The notes under the pieces are model-generated. The model ran no database searches. It was not told the DNA's origin and worked only from the letters and a program-made list of their open reading frames with translations. Both the position numbers and the translations under genes were made by a program. Below, piece by piece: positions 25,206 to 39,139 of a DNA stretch of 64,000 nucleotides (its first letter is position 1; each line of letters opens with the position of its first letter). The stretch is from Colletes latitarsis (taxonomy: Eukaryota; Arthropoda; Insecta; Hymenoptera; Colletidae). The stretch covers positions 15,687,501 through 15,751,500 of the forward strand of contig NC_135137.1 of the NCBI RefSeq assembly GCF_051014445.1, in the 5' to 3' direction.

Positions 25206-27125
25206 ACGACACTGAAACAGTCGACTAAACCTGGTCACGATAAATATTTCAGAGGATAACGCATGTTAGGTCTAGGTCAGGCCTGGGATTTGCCCTCATC
25301 AGACTCATACTTTCGCATTCTTTACGTACTTCTTGAACAGATCCTGGGTTTTTTCTGGTTGGGATCACGTTGTAATGTGGTACCACACTGAAACAGTCGA
25401 CTAAACCTGGTCACGATCAATATTTTAGGGGATAACGCATGTTAGGTCTAGGTTAGGTCTGGGATTTGCACTCATCAGGCTCATACTTTCGCATATTTCT
25501 CATACTTGATGGCCAGATTCTGGACTTTCTCCGGTATGGGACACGTGGTAATGTGGTACGACACTGAAACAGTCGACTAAGCTTGCTCACGATCAATATT
25601 TTAGAGGATAACGCATGATAGGTATAGGTTAGGTCTGGTATTTGCTCTCATCAGGCTCATACTTTCGCATATTTCTCATACTTGATGGGCAGATTCTGAC
25701 CTTTCTCCGGTATGGGTCACGTAGTAATGTGGTACGACACTGAAACAGTCGACTAAATCTGGTCACGATCAATATTTCAGAGGATAACGCATGTTAGGTA
25801 TAGGTTAGGTCTGGGATTTGCTCACATCAGGCTCATACATTCGCATATTTAGCAATCTTGTTGGCCAGATCCTGGGCTTCCACTGGTTTGGATCACGTTG
25901 TAATGTGGTACCACACTGAAACAGTCAATTATACCCGGTTTCGATCAATATTTTAGAGGATAACACATGTTAGATCTAGGTTAGGTCTGTGATTTGCACT
26001 CATCAGGCTCATACTTTCGCATATTTATCATACTTGATGGCCAGATTCTGAACTTTTTTTTGCTTGGATCACGTAGTAATGGGGTACCACACTCAAACAG
26101 TCGATTAAACCTGGTTTCGATCAATGTTCTAGAGGATAACTCATGTTAGATCTGGGTTAGGTCTAGGATTTGCCCTCATCAGGCTCATACTTTCGCATAT
26201 TTCTCATACCTGTTGGCCAGATCCTGGGCTCTTTCTGGTTTGGATCACGTTGTAATGTGGTACCACACTGAAACAGTCGACTAAGCTTGCTCACGATCAA
26301 TATTTTAGAGGATAACGCATGATAGGTATAGGTTAGGTCTGGGATTTGCTCTCATCAGGCTCATACTTTCGCATATTTCTCATACTTGTTGGCCAGATCC
26401 TGGGCTCTTTCTGGTTTGGATCACGTTGTAATGTGGTACCACACTGAAACAGTCGACTAAGCTTGGTCACGATCAATATTTTAGAGGATAACGCATGTTA
26501 GGTATAGGTTAGGTCTGGGATTTGGTCTCATCAGGCTTATACTTTCGCATATTTATCAATATTGTTGGCCAGATTCTGATCTTTTTTTTGCTTGGATCAC
26601 GTAGTAATGGGGTACCACACTCAAACAGTCGATTAAACCTGGTTTCGATCAATGTTTTAGAGGATAACTCATGTTAGATCTGGGTTAGGTCTGGGATTTG
26701 CCCTCTTCAGTCTCATACTTTCGCATTCTTCACATACTTCTTGAACAGATCCTGGGCTTTTTCTGGTTGGGATCACATAGTAATGTGTTACCACACTCAA
26801 ACAGTCGATTAAACCCGGTTTCCATCAATGTTTTAGAGGATAACTCATGTTAGGTCTGGGTTAGGTCTAGGATTTGCCGTCATCAGGCTCATACTTTCGC
26901 ATATTTCTGATACTTGTAGGCCAGATTCTGGGCTTTTTCCGGTATGGGACACGTGGTAATGTGGTACGACACTGAAACAGTCAAATAAGCCTAGTCTGGG
27001 TCAACATTTCAAAGGATAACGCATGTTAGGTATAGGTTAGGTCTGGGATTTGCTCTCATCAGGCTCATACTTTCGCATATTTCTCATACTTGATGGCCAG
27101 ATTCTGGGCTTTTTCCGGTATGGGA
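24538..27125 (+). repeat. 2.6-kb block repeated at about 27,706-30,293
   Basis: The offset is 3,168 bp, exactly 18 monomers. The markers CCTCGGCTTCC (24991 and 28159) and CAGGCTTATAC (26531 and 29699) agree. The ends fall at chimeric joins: at about 27,125 an H1 head switches to the GTACGAC and CTAAGCTTGC version, and at about 27,705 CTCACGATCAA is joined to CATTTCAAAGG. Confidence 0.83.
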
Positions 27126-27705
27126 CACGTGGTAATGTGGTACGACACTGAAACAGTCGACTAAGCTTGCTCACGATCAATATTTTAGAGGATAACGCAT
27201 GATAGGTATAGGTTAGGTCTGGTATTTGCTCTCATCAGGCTCATACTTTCGCATATTTCTCATACTTGATGGGCAGATTCTGACCTTTCTCCGGTGTGGG
27301 TCACGTAGTAATGTGGTACGACACTGAAACAGTCGACTAAGTCTGGTCACGATCAATATTTCAGAGGATAACGCATGTTAGGTATAGGTTAGGTCTGGGA
27401 TTTGCTCACATCAGGCTCATACATTCGCATATTTAGCAATCTTGTTGGCCAGATCCTGGGCTTCCACTGGTTTGGATCACGTTGTAATGTGGTACCACAC
27501 TGAAACAGTCGACTAAACCTGGTCACGATCAATATTTTAGGGGATAACGCATGTTAGGTCTAGGTTAGGTCTGGGATTTGCACTCATCAGGCTCATACTT
27601 TCGCATATTTCTCATACTTGATGGCCAGATTCTGGACTTTCTCCGGTATGGGACACGTGGTAATGTGGTACGACACTGAAACAGTCGACTAAGCTTGCTC
27701 ACGAT
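27125..27705 (+). repeat. Filler monomers between the two 2.6-kb copies
   Basis: These roughly three monomers are themselves re-used pieces. The first part copies about 25,550-25,910 (CTGGTATTTGC, GATGGGCAGATTC, with a private CCGGTGTGG). The last part copies about 25,365-25,590 (TCTGGACTTTCTCC). The stretch is therefore a patchwork of the neighbouring block. Confidence 0.7.
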
Positions 27706-28691
27706 CAACATTTCAAAGGATAACGCATGTTAGGTATAGGTTAGGTCTGGGATTTGCTCTCATCAGACTCATACTTTCGCATATTTCTCATACTTGATGG
27801 CCAGATTCTGGGCTTTTTCCGGTATGGGTCACGTGGTAATGTGGTACCACACTGAAACAGTCAATTAAGCCTAGTCTGGGTCAACATTTCAAAGGATAAC
27901 GCATGTTAGGTATAGATTTGGTTTGGGATTTGCCCTCATCAGACTCATACTTTCGCATTCTTCACGTACTTCTTGAACAGATCCTGGGTTTTTTCTGGTA
28001 GGGATCACGTTGCAATGTGGTACCACACTGAAACAGTCGACTAAACCTGGTCACGATCAATATTTTATGGGATTACGCATGTTAGGTATAGGTTAGGTCT
28101 GGGATTTGCTCTCATCAGGCTCATACTTTCGCATATTTATCAATCTTGTTGGCCAGATCCTCGGCTTCCACTGGTTTGGATCACGTAGTAATGTGGTGCC
28201 ACACTGAAACAGTCGACTAAACCTGGTCACGATCAATATTTTAGGGGATAACGCATGTTAGGTCTAGGTTAGGTCTGGGATTTGCACTCATCAGGCTCAT
28301 ACTTTCGCATATTTCTCATACTTGATGGCCAGATTCTGACCTTTCTCCGGTATGGGTCACGTAGTAATGTGGTACGACACTGAAACAGTCGACTAAACCT
28401 GGTCACGATAAATATTTCAGAGGATAACGCATGTTAGGTCTAGGTCAGGCCTGGGATTTGCCCTCATCAGACTCATACTTTCGCATTCTTTACGTACTTC
28501 TTGAACAGATCCTGGGTTTTTTCTGGTTGGGATCACGTTGTAATGTGGTACCACACTGAAACAGTCGACTAAACCTGGTCACGATCAATATTTTAGGGGA
28601 TAACGCATGTTAGGTCTAGGTTAGGTCTGGGATTTGCACTCATCAGGCTCATACTTTCGCATATTTCTCATACTTGATGGCCAGATTCTGG

Positions 28692-31600
28692 ACTTTCTCC
28701 GGTATGGGACACGTGGTAATGTGGTACGACACTGAAACAGTCGACTAAGCTTGCTCACGATCAATATTTTAGAGGATAACGCATGATAGGTATAGGTTAG
28801 GTCTGGTATTTGCTCTCATCAGGCTCATACTTTCGCATATTTCTCATACTTGATGGGCAGATTCTGACCTTTCTCCGGTATGGGTCACGTAGTAATGTGG
28901 TACGACACTGAAACAGTCGACTAAATCTGGTCACGATCAATATTTCAGAGGATAACGCATGTTAGGTATAGGTTAGGTCTGGGATTTGCTCACATCAGGC
29001 TCATACATTCGCATATTTAGCAATCTTGTTGGCCAGATCCTGGGCTTCCACTGGTTTGGATCACGTTGTAATGTGGTACCACACTGAAACAGTCAATTAT
29101 ACCCGGTTTCGATCAATATTTTAGAGGATAACACATGTTAGATCTAGGTTAGGTCTGTGATTTGCACTCATCAGGCTCATACTTTCGCATATTTATCATA
29201 CTTGATGGCCAGATTCTGAACTTTTTTTTGCTTGGATCACGTAGTAATGGGGTACCACACTCAAACAGTCGATTAAACCTGGTTTCGATCAATGTTCTAG
29301 AGGATAACTCATGTTAGATCTGGGTTAGGTCTAGGATTTGCCCTCATCAGGCTCATACTTTCGCATATTTCTCATACCTGTTGGCCAGATCCTGGGCTCT
29401 TTCTGGTTTGGATCACGTTGTAATGTGGTACCACACTGAAACAGTCGACTAAGCTTGCTCACGATCAATATTTTAGAGGATAACGCATGATAGGTATAGG
29501 TTAGGTCTGGGATTTGCTCTCATCAGGCTCATACTTTCGCATATTTCTCATACTTGTTGGCCAGATCCTGGGCTCTTTCTGGTTTGGATCACGTTGTAAT
29601 GTGGTACCACACTGAAACAGTCGACTAAGCTTGGTCACGATCAATATTTTAGAGGATAACGCATGTTAGGTATAGGTTAGGTCTGGGATTTGGTCTCATC
29701 AGGCTTATACTTTCGCATATTTATCAATATTGTTGGCCAGATTCTGATCTTTTTTTTGCTTGGATCACGTAGTAATGGGGTACCACACTCAAACAGTCGA
29801 TTAAACCTGGTTTCGATCAATGTTTTAGAGGAATAACTCATGTTAGATCTGGGTTAGGTCTGGGATTTGCCCTCTTCAGTCTCATACTTTCGCATTCTTC
29901 ACATACTTCTTGAACAGATCCTGGGCTTTTTCTGGTTGGGATCACATAGTAATGTGTTACCACACTCAAACAGTCGATTAAACCCGGTTTCCATCAATGT
30001 TTTAGAGGATAACTCATGTTAGGTCTGGGTTAGGTCTAGGATTTGCCGTCATCAGGCTCATACTTTCGCATATTTCTGATACTTGTAGGCCAGATTCTGG
30101 GCTTTTTCCGGTATGGGACACGTGGTAATGTGGTACGACACTGAAACAGTCAAATAAGCCTAGTCTGGGTCAACATTTCAAAGGATAACGCATGTTAGGT
30201 ATAGGTTAGGTCTGGGATTTGCTCTCATCAGGCTCATACTTTCGCATATTTCTCATACTTGATGGCCAGATTCTGGGCTTTTTCCGGTATGGGTCACGTG
30301 GTAATGTGGTACCACACTGAAACAGTCAATTAAGCCTAGTCTGGGTCAACCTTTCAAAGGATAACGCATGTTAGGTATAGATTTGGTCTGGGATTTGCCC
30401 TCATCAGACTCATACTTCCGCATTCTTCACGTACTTCTTGAACAGATCCTGGGTTTTTTCTGGTTGGGATCACGTTGTAATGTGGTACCACACTGAAACA
30501 GTCGACTAAACCTGGTCACGATCAATATCATAGCGGATAACGCATGTTAGGTCTTGGTTAGGTCTGGGATTTGCTCTCATCAGGCTCATACTTTCGCATA
30601 TTTCTCATACTTGTTGGCCAGATCCAGGGCTTTTTCTGGTTTCGATCACGTTGTGATGTGGTACCACACAGACACAGTCGACTAAACCTGGTCACGATCA
30701 ATATTTTAGAGAATAACGCATGTTAGGTACAGGTTAGGTCTGGGATGTGCTCTCATCAGGCTCATACGTTCGCATATTTCTCATACTTGATGGCCAGATT
30801 CTGGGCTTTCTCCGGTATGGGTCACGTAGTTATGTGGTACCCCACTGAAACAGTCGACTAAACCTGGCCATGATGAATATTTTAGGGGATAACGCATGTT
30901 AGGCCTAGGTTAGGTCTGGGATTTGCACTCATCAGTCTCATACTTTTGCATATTTCAGATACTTGATGGCCAGATTCTGGGCTTTTTTTGGCTTGGATCA
31001 CGTAGTAATGGGGCACCACACTGAAACAGTCTATTAAACCTGGTATCGATCAATATCTTAGAGGATAACGCATGTTAGGTCTAGGTTAGGTCTGGGATTT
31101 GCTCTCATCAGGCTCATACTTTCGCATATTTCTCATACTTATTGGCCAGATCCTGGGCTTTTTCTGGTTTGGATCACGTTGTAATGTGGTACCACACTGA
31201 AACAGTCGACTAAGCTTGGTCACGATCAATATTTTAGAGGATAACGCATGTTAGGTATAGGTTAGGTCTGGGATTTGCTCTCATCAGGCTCATACTTTCG
31301 CATATTTATCAATCTTGTTGGCCAGATCCTGTGCTTCCACTGGTTTGGATCACGTAGTAATGTGGTACCACACTGAAACAGTCGACTAAACCTGGTCACG
31401 ATCAATATTTTAGGGGATAACGCATGTTAGGTATAGGTTAGGTCTGGGATTTGCTCTCATCAGGCTCATACTTTCGCATTCCTCACATACTTCTTGAACA
31501 GATCCTGGGCTTTTTCTGGTTGGGATCACATAGTAATGTGCTACCACACTCAAACAGTCGATTAAACCTGGTTTCGATCAATGTTTTAGAGGATAACTCA

Positions 31601-32260
31601 TGTTAGGTCTGGGTTAGGTCTAGGATTTGCCGTCATCAGGCTCATACTTTCGCATATTTCTCATACTTGTTGGCCAGATTCTGGGCTTTTTCCGGTATGG
31701 GACACGTGGTAATGTGGTACCACACTGAAACAGTCAATGAAGCCTAGTCTGGGTCAACATTTCAAAGGATAACGCATGTTAGGTATAGGTTAGGTCTGGG
31801 ATTTGCTCTCATCAGACTCATACTTTCGCATATTTCTCATACTTGATGGCCAGATTCTGGGCTTTTTCCGGTATGGGTCACGTCGTAATGTGGTACCACA
31901 CTGAAACAGTCAATTAAGCCTAGTCAGGGTCAACATTTCAAAGGATAACGTATGTTAGGTATAGATTTGGTTTGGGATTTGCCCTCATCAGACTCATACT
32001 TTCGCATTCTTCACGTACTTCTTGAACAGATCCTGGGTTTTTTCTGGTAGGGATCACGTTGCAATGTGGTACCACACTGAAACAGTCGACTAAACCTTGT
32101 CACGATCAATATTTTATGGGATTACGCATGTTAGGTATAGGTTAGGTCTGGGATTTGCTCTCATCAGGCTCATACTTTCGCATATTTATCAATCTTGTTG
32201 GCCAGATCCTCGGCTTCCACTGGTTTGGATCACGTAGTAATGTGGTGCCACACTGAAACA
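28692..32260 (+). repeat. 3.6-kb block repeated at about 44,865-48,430
   Basis: The offset is 16,173 bp, which is 92 monomers minus 19 bases; two 11-bp deletions and three 1-bp insertions lie between and explain it exactly. The markers CAGGCTTATAC and CATTCCTCACATAC agree. Several substitutions separate the copies, so this pair is somewhat older than the 19/29-kb pair. Confidence 0.83.
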
Positions 32261-34885
32261 GTCGACTAAACCTGGTCACGATCAATATTTTAGGGGATAA
32301 CGCATGTTAGATATAGGTTAGGTCTGGGATTTGCTCTCATCAGGCTCATACTTTCGCATTCTTCACATACTTCATGAACAGATCCTGGGCTTTTTCTGGT
32401 TGGGATCACATAGTAATGTGTTACCACACTCAAACAGTCGATTAAACCCGGTTTCCATCAATGTTTTAGAGGATAACTCATGTTAGGTCTGGGTTAGGTC
32501 TAGGATTTGCCGTCATCAGGCTCATACTTTCGCATATTTCTCATACCTGTTGGCCAGATCCTGGGCTCATTCTGGTTTGGATCACGTTGTAATGTGGTAC
32601 CACACTGAAACAGTCGACTCAGCTTGCTCACGATCAATATTTTAGAGGATAACGCATGATAGGTATAGGTTAGGTCTGGGATTTGCTCTCATCAGGCTCA
32701 TACTTTCGCATATTTATCAATATTGTTGGCCAGATCCTGGGCTTCCACTGGTTTGGATCACGTAGTAATGTGGTACCACACTGAAACAGTCGACTAAACC
32801 TGGTCACGATCAATATTTTAGGGGATCACGCATGTTAGATATAGGTTAGGTCTGGGATTTGCTCTCATCAGGCTCATACTTTCGCATTCTTCACATACTT
32901 CTTGAACAGATCCTGGGCTTTTTCTGGTTGGGATCACATAGTAATGTGTTACCACACTCAAACAGTCGATTAAACCCGGTTTCCATCAATGTTTTAGAGG
33001 ATAACTCATGTTAGGTCTGGGTTAGGTCTAGGATTTGCCGTCATCAGGCTCATACTTTCGCATATTTCTGATACTTGTTGGCCAGATTCTGGGCTTTTTC
33101 CGGTATGGGACACGTGGTAATGTGGTACGACACTGAAACAGTCAAATAAGCCTAGTCTGGGTCAACATTTCAAAGGATAACGCATGTTAGGTATAGGTTA
33201 GGTCTGGGATTTGCTCTCATCAGGCTCATACTTTCGCATATTTCTCATACTTGATGGCCAGATTCTGGGCTTTTTCCGGTATGGGTCACGTGGTAATGTG
33301 GTACCACACTGAAACAGTCAATTAAGCCTAGTCTGGGTCAACCTTTCAAAGGATAACGCATGTTAGGTATAGATTTGGTCTGGGATTTGCCCTCATCAGA
33401 CCCATACTTCCGCATTCTTCACGTACTTCTTGAGCAGATCCTGGGTTTTTTCTGGTTGGGATCACGTTGTAATGTGGTACCACACTGAAACAGTCGACTA
33501 AACCTGGTCACGATCAATATCATAGCGGATAACGCATGTTAGGTCTAGGTTAGGTCTGGGATTTGCTCTCATCAGGCTCATACGTTCGCATATTTCTCAT
33601 ACTTGATGGCCAGATTCTGGGCTTTCTCCGGTATGGGTCACGTTGTGATGTGGTACCACACAGACACAGTCGACTAAACCTGGTCACGATCAATATTTTA
33701 GGGGATAACGCATGTTAGGCCTAGGTTAGGTCTGGGATTTGCACTCATCAGTCTCATACTTTTGCATATTTCAGATACTTGATGGCCAGATTCTGGGCTT
33801 TTTTTGGCTTAGATCACGTAGTAATGGGGCACCACACTGAAACAGTCGACTAAGCTTGGTCACGATCAATATTTTAGAGGATAACGCATGTTAGGTATAG
33901 GTTAGGTCTGGGATTTGCTCTCATCAGGCTCATACTTTCGCATTCTTCACATACTTCTTGAACAGATCCTGGGCTTTTTCTGGTTGGGATCACATAGTAA
34001 TGTGTTACCACACTCAAACAATCGATTAAACCTGGTTTCGATCAATGTTTTAGAGGATAACTCATGTTAGGTCTGGGTTAGGTCTAGGATTTGCCGTCAT
34101 CAGGCTCATACTTTCGCATATTTCTCATACTTGTTTGCCAGATTCTGGGCTTTTTGCGGTATGGGACACGTGGTAATGTGGTACCACACTGAAACAGTCA
34201 ATGAAGCCTAGTCTGGGTCAACATTTCAAAGGATAACGCATGTTAGGTATAGGTTAGGTCTGGGATTTGCTCTCATCAGACTCATACTTTCGCATATTTC
34301 TCATACTTGATGGCCAGATTCTGGGCTTTTTCCGGTATGGGTCACGTGGTAATGTGGTACCACACTGAAACAGTCAATTAAGCCTAGTCTGGGTCAACAT
34401 TTCAAAGGATAACGCATGTTAGGTATAGATTTGGTTTGGGATTTGCCCTCATCAGACTCATACTTTCGCATTCTTCACGTACTTCTTGAACAGATCCTGG
34501 GTTTTTTCTGGTAGGGATCACGTTGCAATGTGGTACCACACTGAAACAGTCGACTAAACCTGGTCACGATCAATATTTTATGGGATTACGCATGTTAGGT
34601 ATAGGTTAGGTCTGGGATTTGCTCTCATCAGGCTCATACTTTCGCATATTTATCAATCTTGTTGGCCAGATCCTCGGCTTCCACTGGTTTGGATCACGTA
34701 GTAATGTGGTGCCACACTGAAACAGTCGACTAAACCTGGTCACGATCAATATTTTAGGGGATAACGCATGTTAGGTCTAGGTTAGGTCTGGGATTTGCAC
34801 TCATCAGGCTCATACTTTCGCATATTTCTCATACTTGATGGCCAGATTCTGACCTTTCTCCGGTATGGGTCACGTAGTAATGTGG
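29112..34885 (+). repeat. 5.9-kb block, right copy
   Basis: This is the partner of 19,256-25,205. It has a 1-bp insertion near 29,831 (GAGGAATAACTC), AAACCTTGTCACG near 32,096 and TTTTGCGGTATGG near 34,151 as private changes. It also lacks one monomer relative to the left copy near 32,290. Confidence 0.85.
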
Positions 34886-37859
34886 TACCACACTGAAACA
34901 GTCGACTAAACCTGGTCACGATCAATATTTCAGAGGATAACGCATGTTAGGTCTAGGTTAGGCCTGGGATTTGCACTCATCAGACTCATACTTTCGCATT
35001 CTTTACGTACTTCTTGAACAGATCCTGGGTTTTTTCTGGATGGGATGTGGTACCACACTGAAACAGTCGACTAAACCTGGTCACGATCAATATTTTAGGG
35101 GATAACGCATGTTAGATATAGGTTAGGTCTGGGATTTGCTCTCATCAGGCTCATACTTTCGCATTCTTCACATACTTCATGAACAGATCCTGGGCTTTTT
35201 CTGGTTGGGATCACATAGTAATGTGTTACCACACTCAAACAGTCGATTAAACCCGGTTTCCATCAATGTTTTAGAGGATAACTCATGTTAGGTCTGGGTT
35301 AGGTCTAGGATTTGCCGTCATCAGGCTCATACTTTCGCATATTTCTCATACCTGTTGGCCAGATCCTGGGCTCATTCTGGTTTGGATCACGTTGTAATGT
35401 GGTACCACACTGAAACAGTCGACTCAGCTTGCTCACGATCAATATTTTAGAGGATAACGCATGATAGGTATAGGTTAGGTCTGGGATTTGCTCTCATCAG
35501 GCTCATACTTTCGCATATTTATCAATATTGTTGGCCAGATCCTGGGCTTCCACTGGTTTGGATCACGTAGTAATGTGGTACCACACTGAAACAGTCGACT
35601 AAACCTGGTCACGATCAATATTTTAGGGGATCACGCATGTTAGATATAGGTTAGGTCTGGGATTTGCTCTCATCAGGCTCATACTTTCGCATTCTTCACA
35701 TACTTCTTGAACAGATCCTGGGCTTTTTCTGGTTGGGATCACATAGTAATGTGTTACCACACTCAAACAGTCGATTAAACCCGGTTTCCATCAATGTTTT
35801 AGAGGATAACTCATGTTAGGTCTGGGTTAGGTCTAGGATTTGCCGTCATCAGGCTCATACTTTCGCATATTTCTGATACTTGTTGGCCAGATTCTGGGCT
35901 TTTTCCGGTATGGGACACGTGGTAATGTGGTACGACACTGAAACAGTCAAATAAGCCTAGTCTGGGTCAACATTTCAAAGGATAACGCATGTTAGGTATA
36001 GGTTAGGTCTGGGATTTGCTCTCATCAGGCTCATACTTTCGCATATTTCTCATACTTGATGGCCAGATTCTGGGCTTTTTCCGGTATGGGTCACGTGGTA
36101 ATGTGGTACCACACTGAAACAGTCAATTAAGCCTAGTCTGGGTCAACCTTTCAAAGGATAACGCATGTTAGGTATAGATTTGGTCTGGGATTTGCCCTCA
36201 TCAGACCCATACTTCCGCATTCTTCACGTACTTCTTGAGCAGATCCTGGGTTTTTTCTGGTTGGGATCACGTTGTAATGTGGTACCACACTGAAACAGTC
36301 GACTAAACCTGGTCACGATCAATATCATAGCGGATAACGCATGTTAGGTCTAGGTTAGGTCTGGGATTTGCTCTCATCAGGCTCATACGTTCGCATATTT
36401 CTCATACTTGATGGCCAGATTCTGGGCTTTCTCCGGTATGGGTCACGTTGTGATGTGGTACCACACAGACACAGTCGACTAAACCTGGTCACGATCAATA
36501 TTTTAGGGGATAACGCATGTTAGGCCTAGGTTAGGTCTGGGATTTGCACTCATCAGTCTCATACTTTTGCATATTTCAGATACTTGATGGCCAGATTCTG
36601 GGCTTTTTTTGGCTTAGATCACGTAGTAATGGGGCACCACACTGAAACAGTCGACTAAGCTTGGTCACGATCAATATTTTAGAGGATAACGCATGTTAGG
36701 TATAGGTTAGGTCTGGGATTTGCTCTCATCAGGCTCATACTTTCGCATTCTTCACATACTTCTTGAACAGATCCTGGGCTTTTTCTGGTTGGGATCACAT
36801 AGTAATGTGTTACCACACTCAAACAATCGATTAAACCTGGTTTCGATCAATGTTTTAGAGGATAACTCATGTTAGGTCTGGGTTAGGTCTAGGATTTGCC
36901 GTCATCAGGCTCATACTTTCGCATATTTCTCATACTTGTTTGCCAGATTCTGGGCTTTTTCCGGTATGGGACACGTGGTAATGTGGTACCACACTGAAAC
37001 AGTCAATGAAGCCTAGTCTGGGTCAACATTTCAAAGGATAACGCATGTTAGGTATAGGTTAGGTCTGGGATTTGCTCTCATCAGACTCATACTTTCGCAT
37101 ATTTCTCATACTTGATGGCCAGATTCTGGGCTTTTTCCGGTATGGGTCACGTGGTAATGTGGTACCACACTGAAACAGTCAATTAAGCCTAGTCTGGGTC
37201 AACATTTCAAAGGATAACGCATGTTAGGTATAGATTTGGTTTGGGATTTGCCCTCATCAGACTCATACTTTCGCATTCTTCACGTACTTCTTGAACAGAT
37301 CCTGGGTTTTTTCTGGTAGGGATCACGTTGCAATGTGGTACCACACTGAAACAGTCGACTAAACCTGGTCACGATCAATATTTTATGGGATTACGCATGT
37401 TAGGTATAGGTTAGGTCTGGGATTTGCTCTCATCAGGCTCATACTTTCGCATATTTATCAATCTTGTTGGCCAGATCCTCGGCTTCCACTGGTTTGGATC
37501 ACGTAGTAATGTGGTGCCACACTGAAACAGTCGACTAAACCTGGTCACGATCAATATTTTAGGGGATAACGCATGTTAGGTCTAGGTTAGGTCTGGGATT
37601 TGCACTCATCAGGCTCATACTTTCGCATATTTCTCATACTTGATGGCCAGATTCTGACCTTTCTCCGGTATGGGTCACGTAGTAATGTGGTACCACACTG
37701 AAACAGTCGACTAAACCTGGTCACGATCAATATTTCAGAGGATAACGCATGTTAGGTCTAGGTTAGGCCTGGGATTTGCACTCATCAGACTCATACTTTC
37801 GCATTCTTTACGTACTTCTTGAACAGATCCTGGGTTTTTTCTGGTTGGGATGTGGTACC
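32250..37859 (+). repeat. Higher-order repeat: two copies of a 2,805-bp unit
   Basis: Markers repeat exactly 2,805 bp apart: GGGGATCACGC at 32821 and 35626, CCTCGGCTTCC at 34672 and 37477, and the truncated monomer at 35015 and 37820. The unit equals 15 full monomers plus one 165-bp monomer (15 x 176 + 165 = 2,805). The copies differ at a handful of sites, for example TTTTGCGG versus TTTTCCGG and CTGGATGGG versus CTGGTTGGG. This is the clearest multimeric higher-order repeat in the window. Confidence 0.88.
35015..35179 (+). repeat. Truncated 165-bp monomer, copy 2 of 6
   Basis: The same 11-bp deletion is present, with the junction at 35046/35047. The copy also has CTGGATGGG where the others have CTGGTTGGG. 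It belongs to the first copy of the 2,805-bp higher-order repeat. Confidence 0.93.
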
Positions 37860-37984
37860 ACACTGAAACAGTCGACTAAACCTGGTCACGATCAATATTT
37901 TAGGGGATAACGCATGTTAGATATAGGTTAGGTCTGGGATTTGCTCTCATCAGGCTCATACTTTCGCATTCTTCACATACTTCT
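37820..37984 (+). repeat. Truncated 165-bp monomer, copy 3 of 6
   Basis: The same 11-bp deletion is present (junction 37851/37852). It lies exactly 2,805 bp after copy 2, in the second copy of the higher-order repeat. Confidence 0.93.
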
Positions 37985-39105
37985 TGAACAGATCCTGGGC
38001 TTTTTCTGGTTGGGATCACATAGTAATGTGTTACCACACTCAAACAGTCGATTAAACCCGGTTTCCATCAATGCTTTAGAGGATAACTCATGTTAGGTCT
38101 GGGTTAGGTCTAGGATTTGCCGTCATCAGGCTCATACTTTCGCATATTTCTCATACCTGTTGGCCAGATCCTGGGCTCATTCTGGTTTGGATCACGTTGT
38201 AATGTGGTACCACACTGAAACAGTCGACTCAGCTTGCTCACGATCAATATTTTAGAGGATAACGCATGATAGGTATAGGTTAGGTCTGGGATTTGCTCTC
38301 ATCAGGCTCATACTTTCGCATATTTATCAATATTGTTGGCCAGATCCTGGGCTTCCACTGGTTTGGATCACGTAGTAATGTGGTACCACACTGAAACAGT
38401 CGACTAAACCTGGTCACGATCAATATTTTAGGGGGATAACGCATGTTAGATATAGGTTAGGTCTGGGATTTGCTCTCATCAGGGTCATACTTTCGCATTC
38501 TTCACATACTTCTTGAACAGATCCTGGGCTTTTTCTGGTTGGGATCACATAGTAATGTGTTACCACACTCAAACAGTCGATTAAACCCGGTTTCCATCAA
38601 TGTTTTAGAGGATAACTCATGTTAGGTCTGGGTTAGGTCTAGGATTTGCCGTCATCAGGCTCATACTTTCGCATATTTCTGATACTTGTTGGCCAGATTC
38701 TGGGCTTTTTCCGGTATGGGACACGTGGTAATGTGGTACGACACTGAAACAGTCAAATAAGCCTAGTCTGGGTCAACATTTCAAAGGATAACGCATGTTA
38801 GGTATAGGTTAGGTCTGGGATTTGCTCTCATCAGGCTCATACTTTCGCATATTTCTCATACTTGATGGCCAGATTCTGGGCTTTCTCCGGTATGGGTCAC
38901 GTTGTGATGTGGTACCACACAGACACAGTCGACTAAACCTGGTCACGATCAATATTTTAGGGGATAACGCATGTTAGGCCTAGGTTAGGTCTGGGATTTG
39001 CACTCATCAGTCTCATACTTTTGCATATTTCAGATACATGATGGCCAGATTCTGGGCTTTTTTTGGCTTAGATCACGTAGTAATGGGGCACCACACTGAA
39101 ACAGT
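37860..39105 (+). repeat. Third, broken copy of the 2,805-bp unit
   Basis: The 2,805-bp period continues to about 38,880, where two monomers are missing relative to the previous copy (the offset drops to 2,454) and the sequence resumes at the GTTGTGATGTGG monomer. It leaves the pattern at about 39,105, at GTCTATTACACCTGG. A private 1-bp insertion makes GGGGGATAACG near 38,431, and ATGCTTTAGAGG near 38,068 is shared only with the 48.97-kb copy. Confidence 0.78.
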
Positions 39106-39139
39106 CTATTACACCTGGTATCGATCAATATCTTAGAGG

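Noticed and set aside
19256..34885. Assembly artefact as the explanation for near-identical long blocks
   Set aside because: Not excluded, but the blocks differ by private substitutions, a 1-bp insertion and one whole monomer, which simple duplication of contig sequence would not produce. Read-depth data would settle it.
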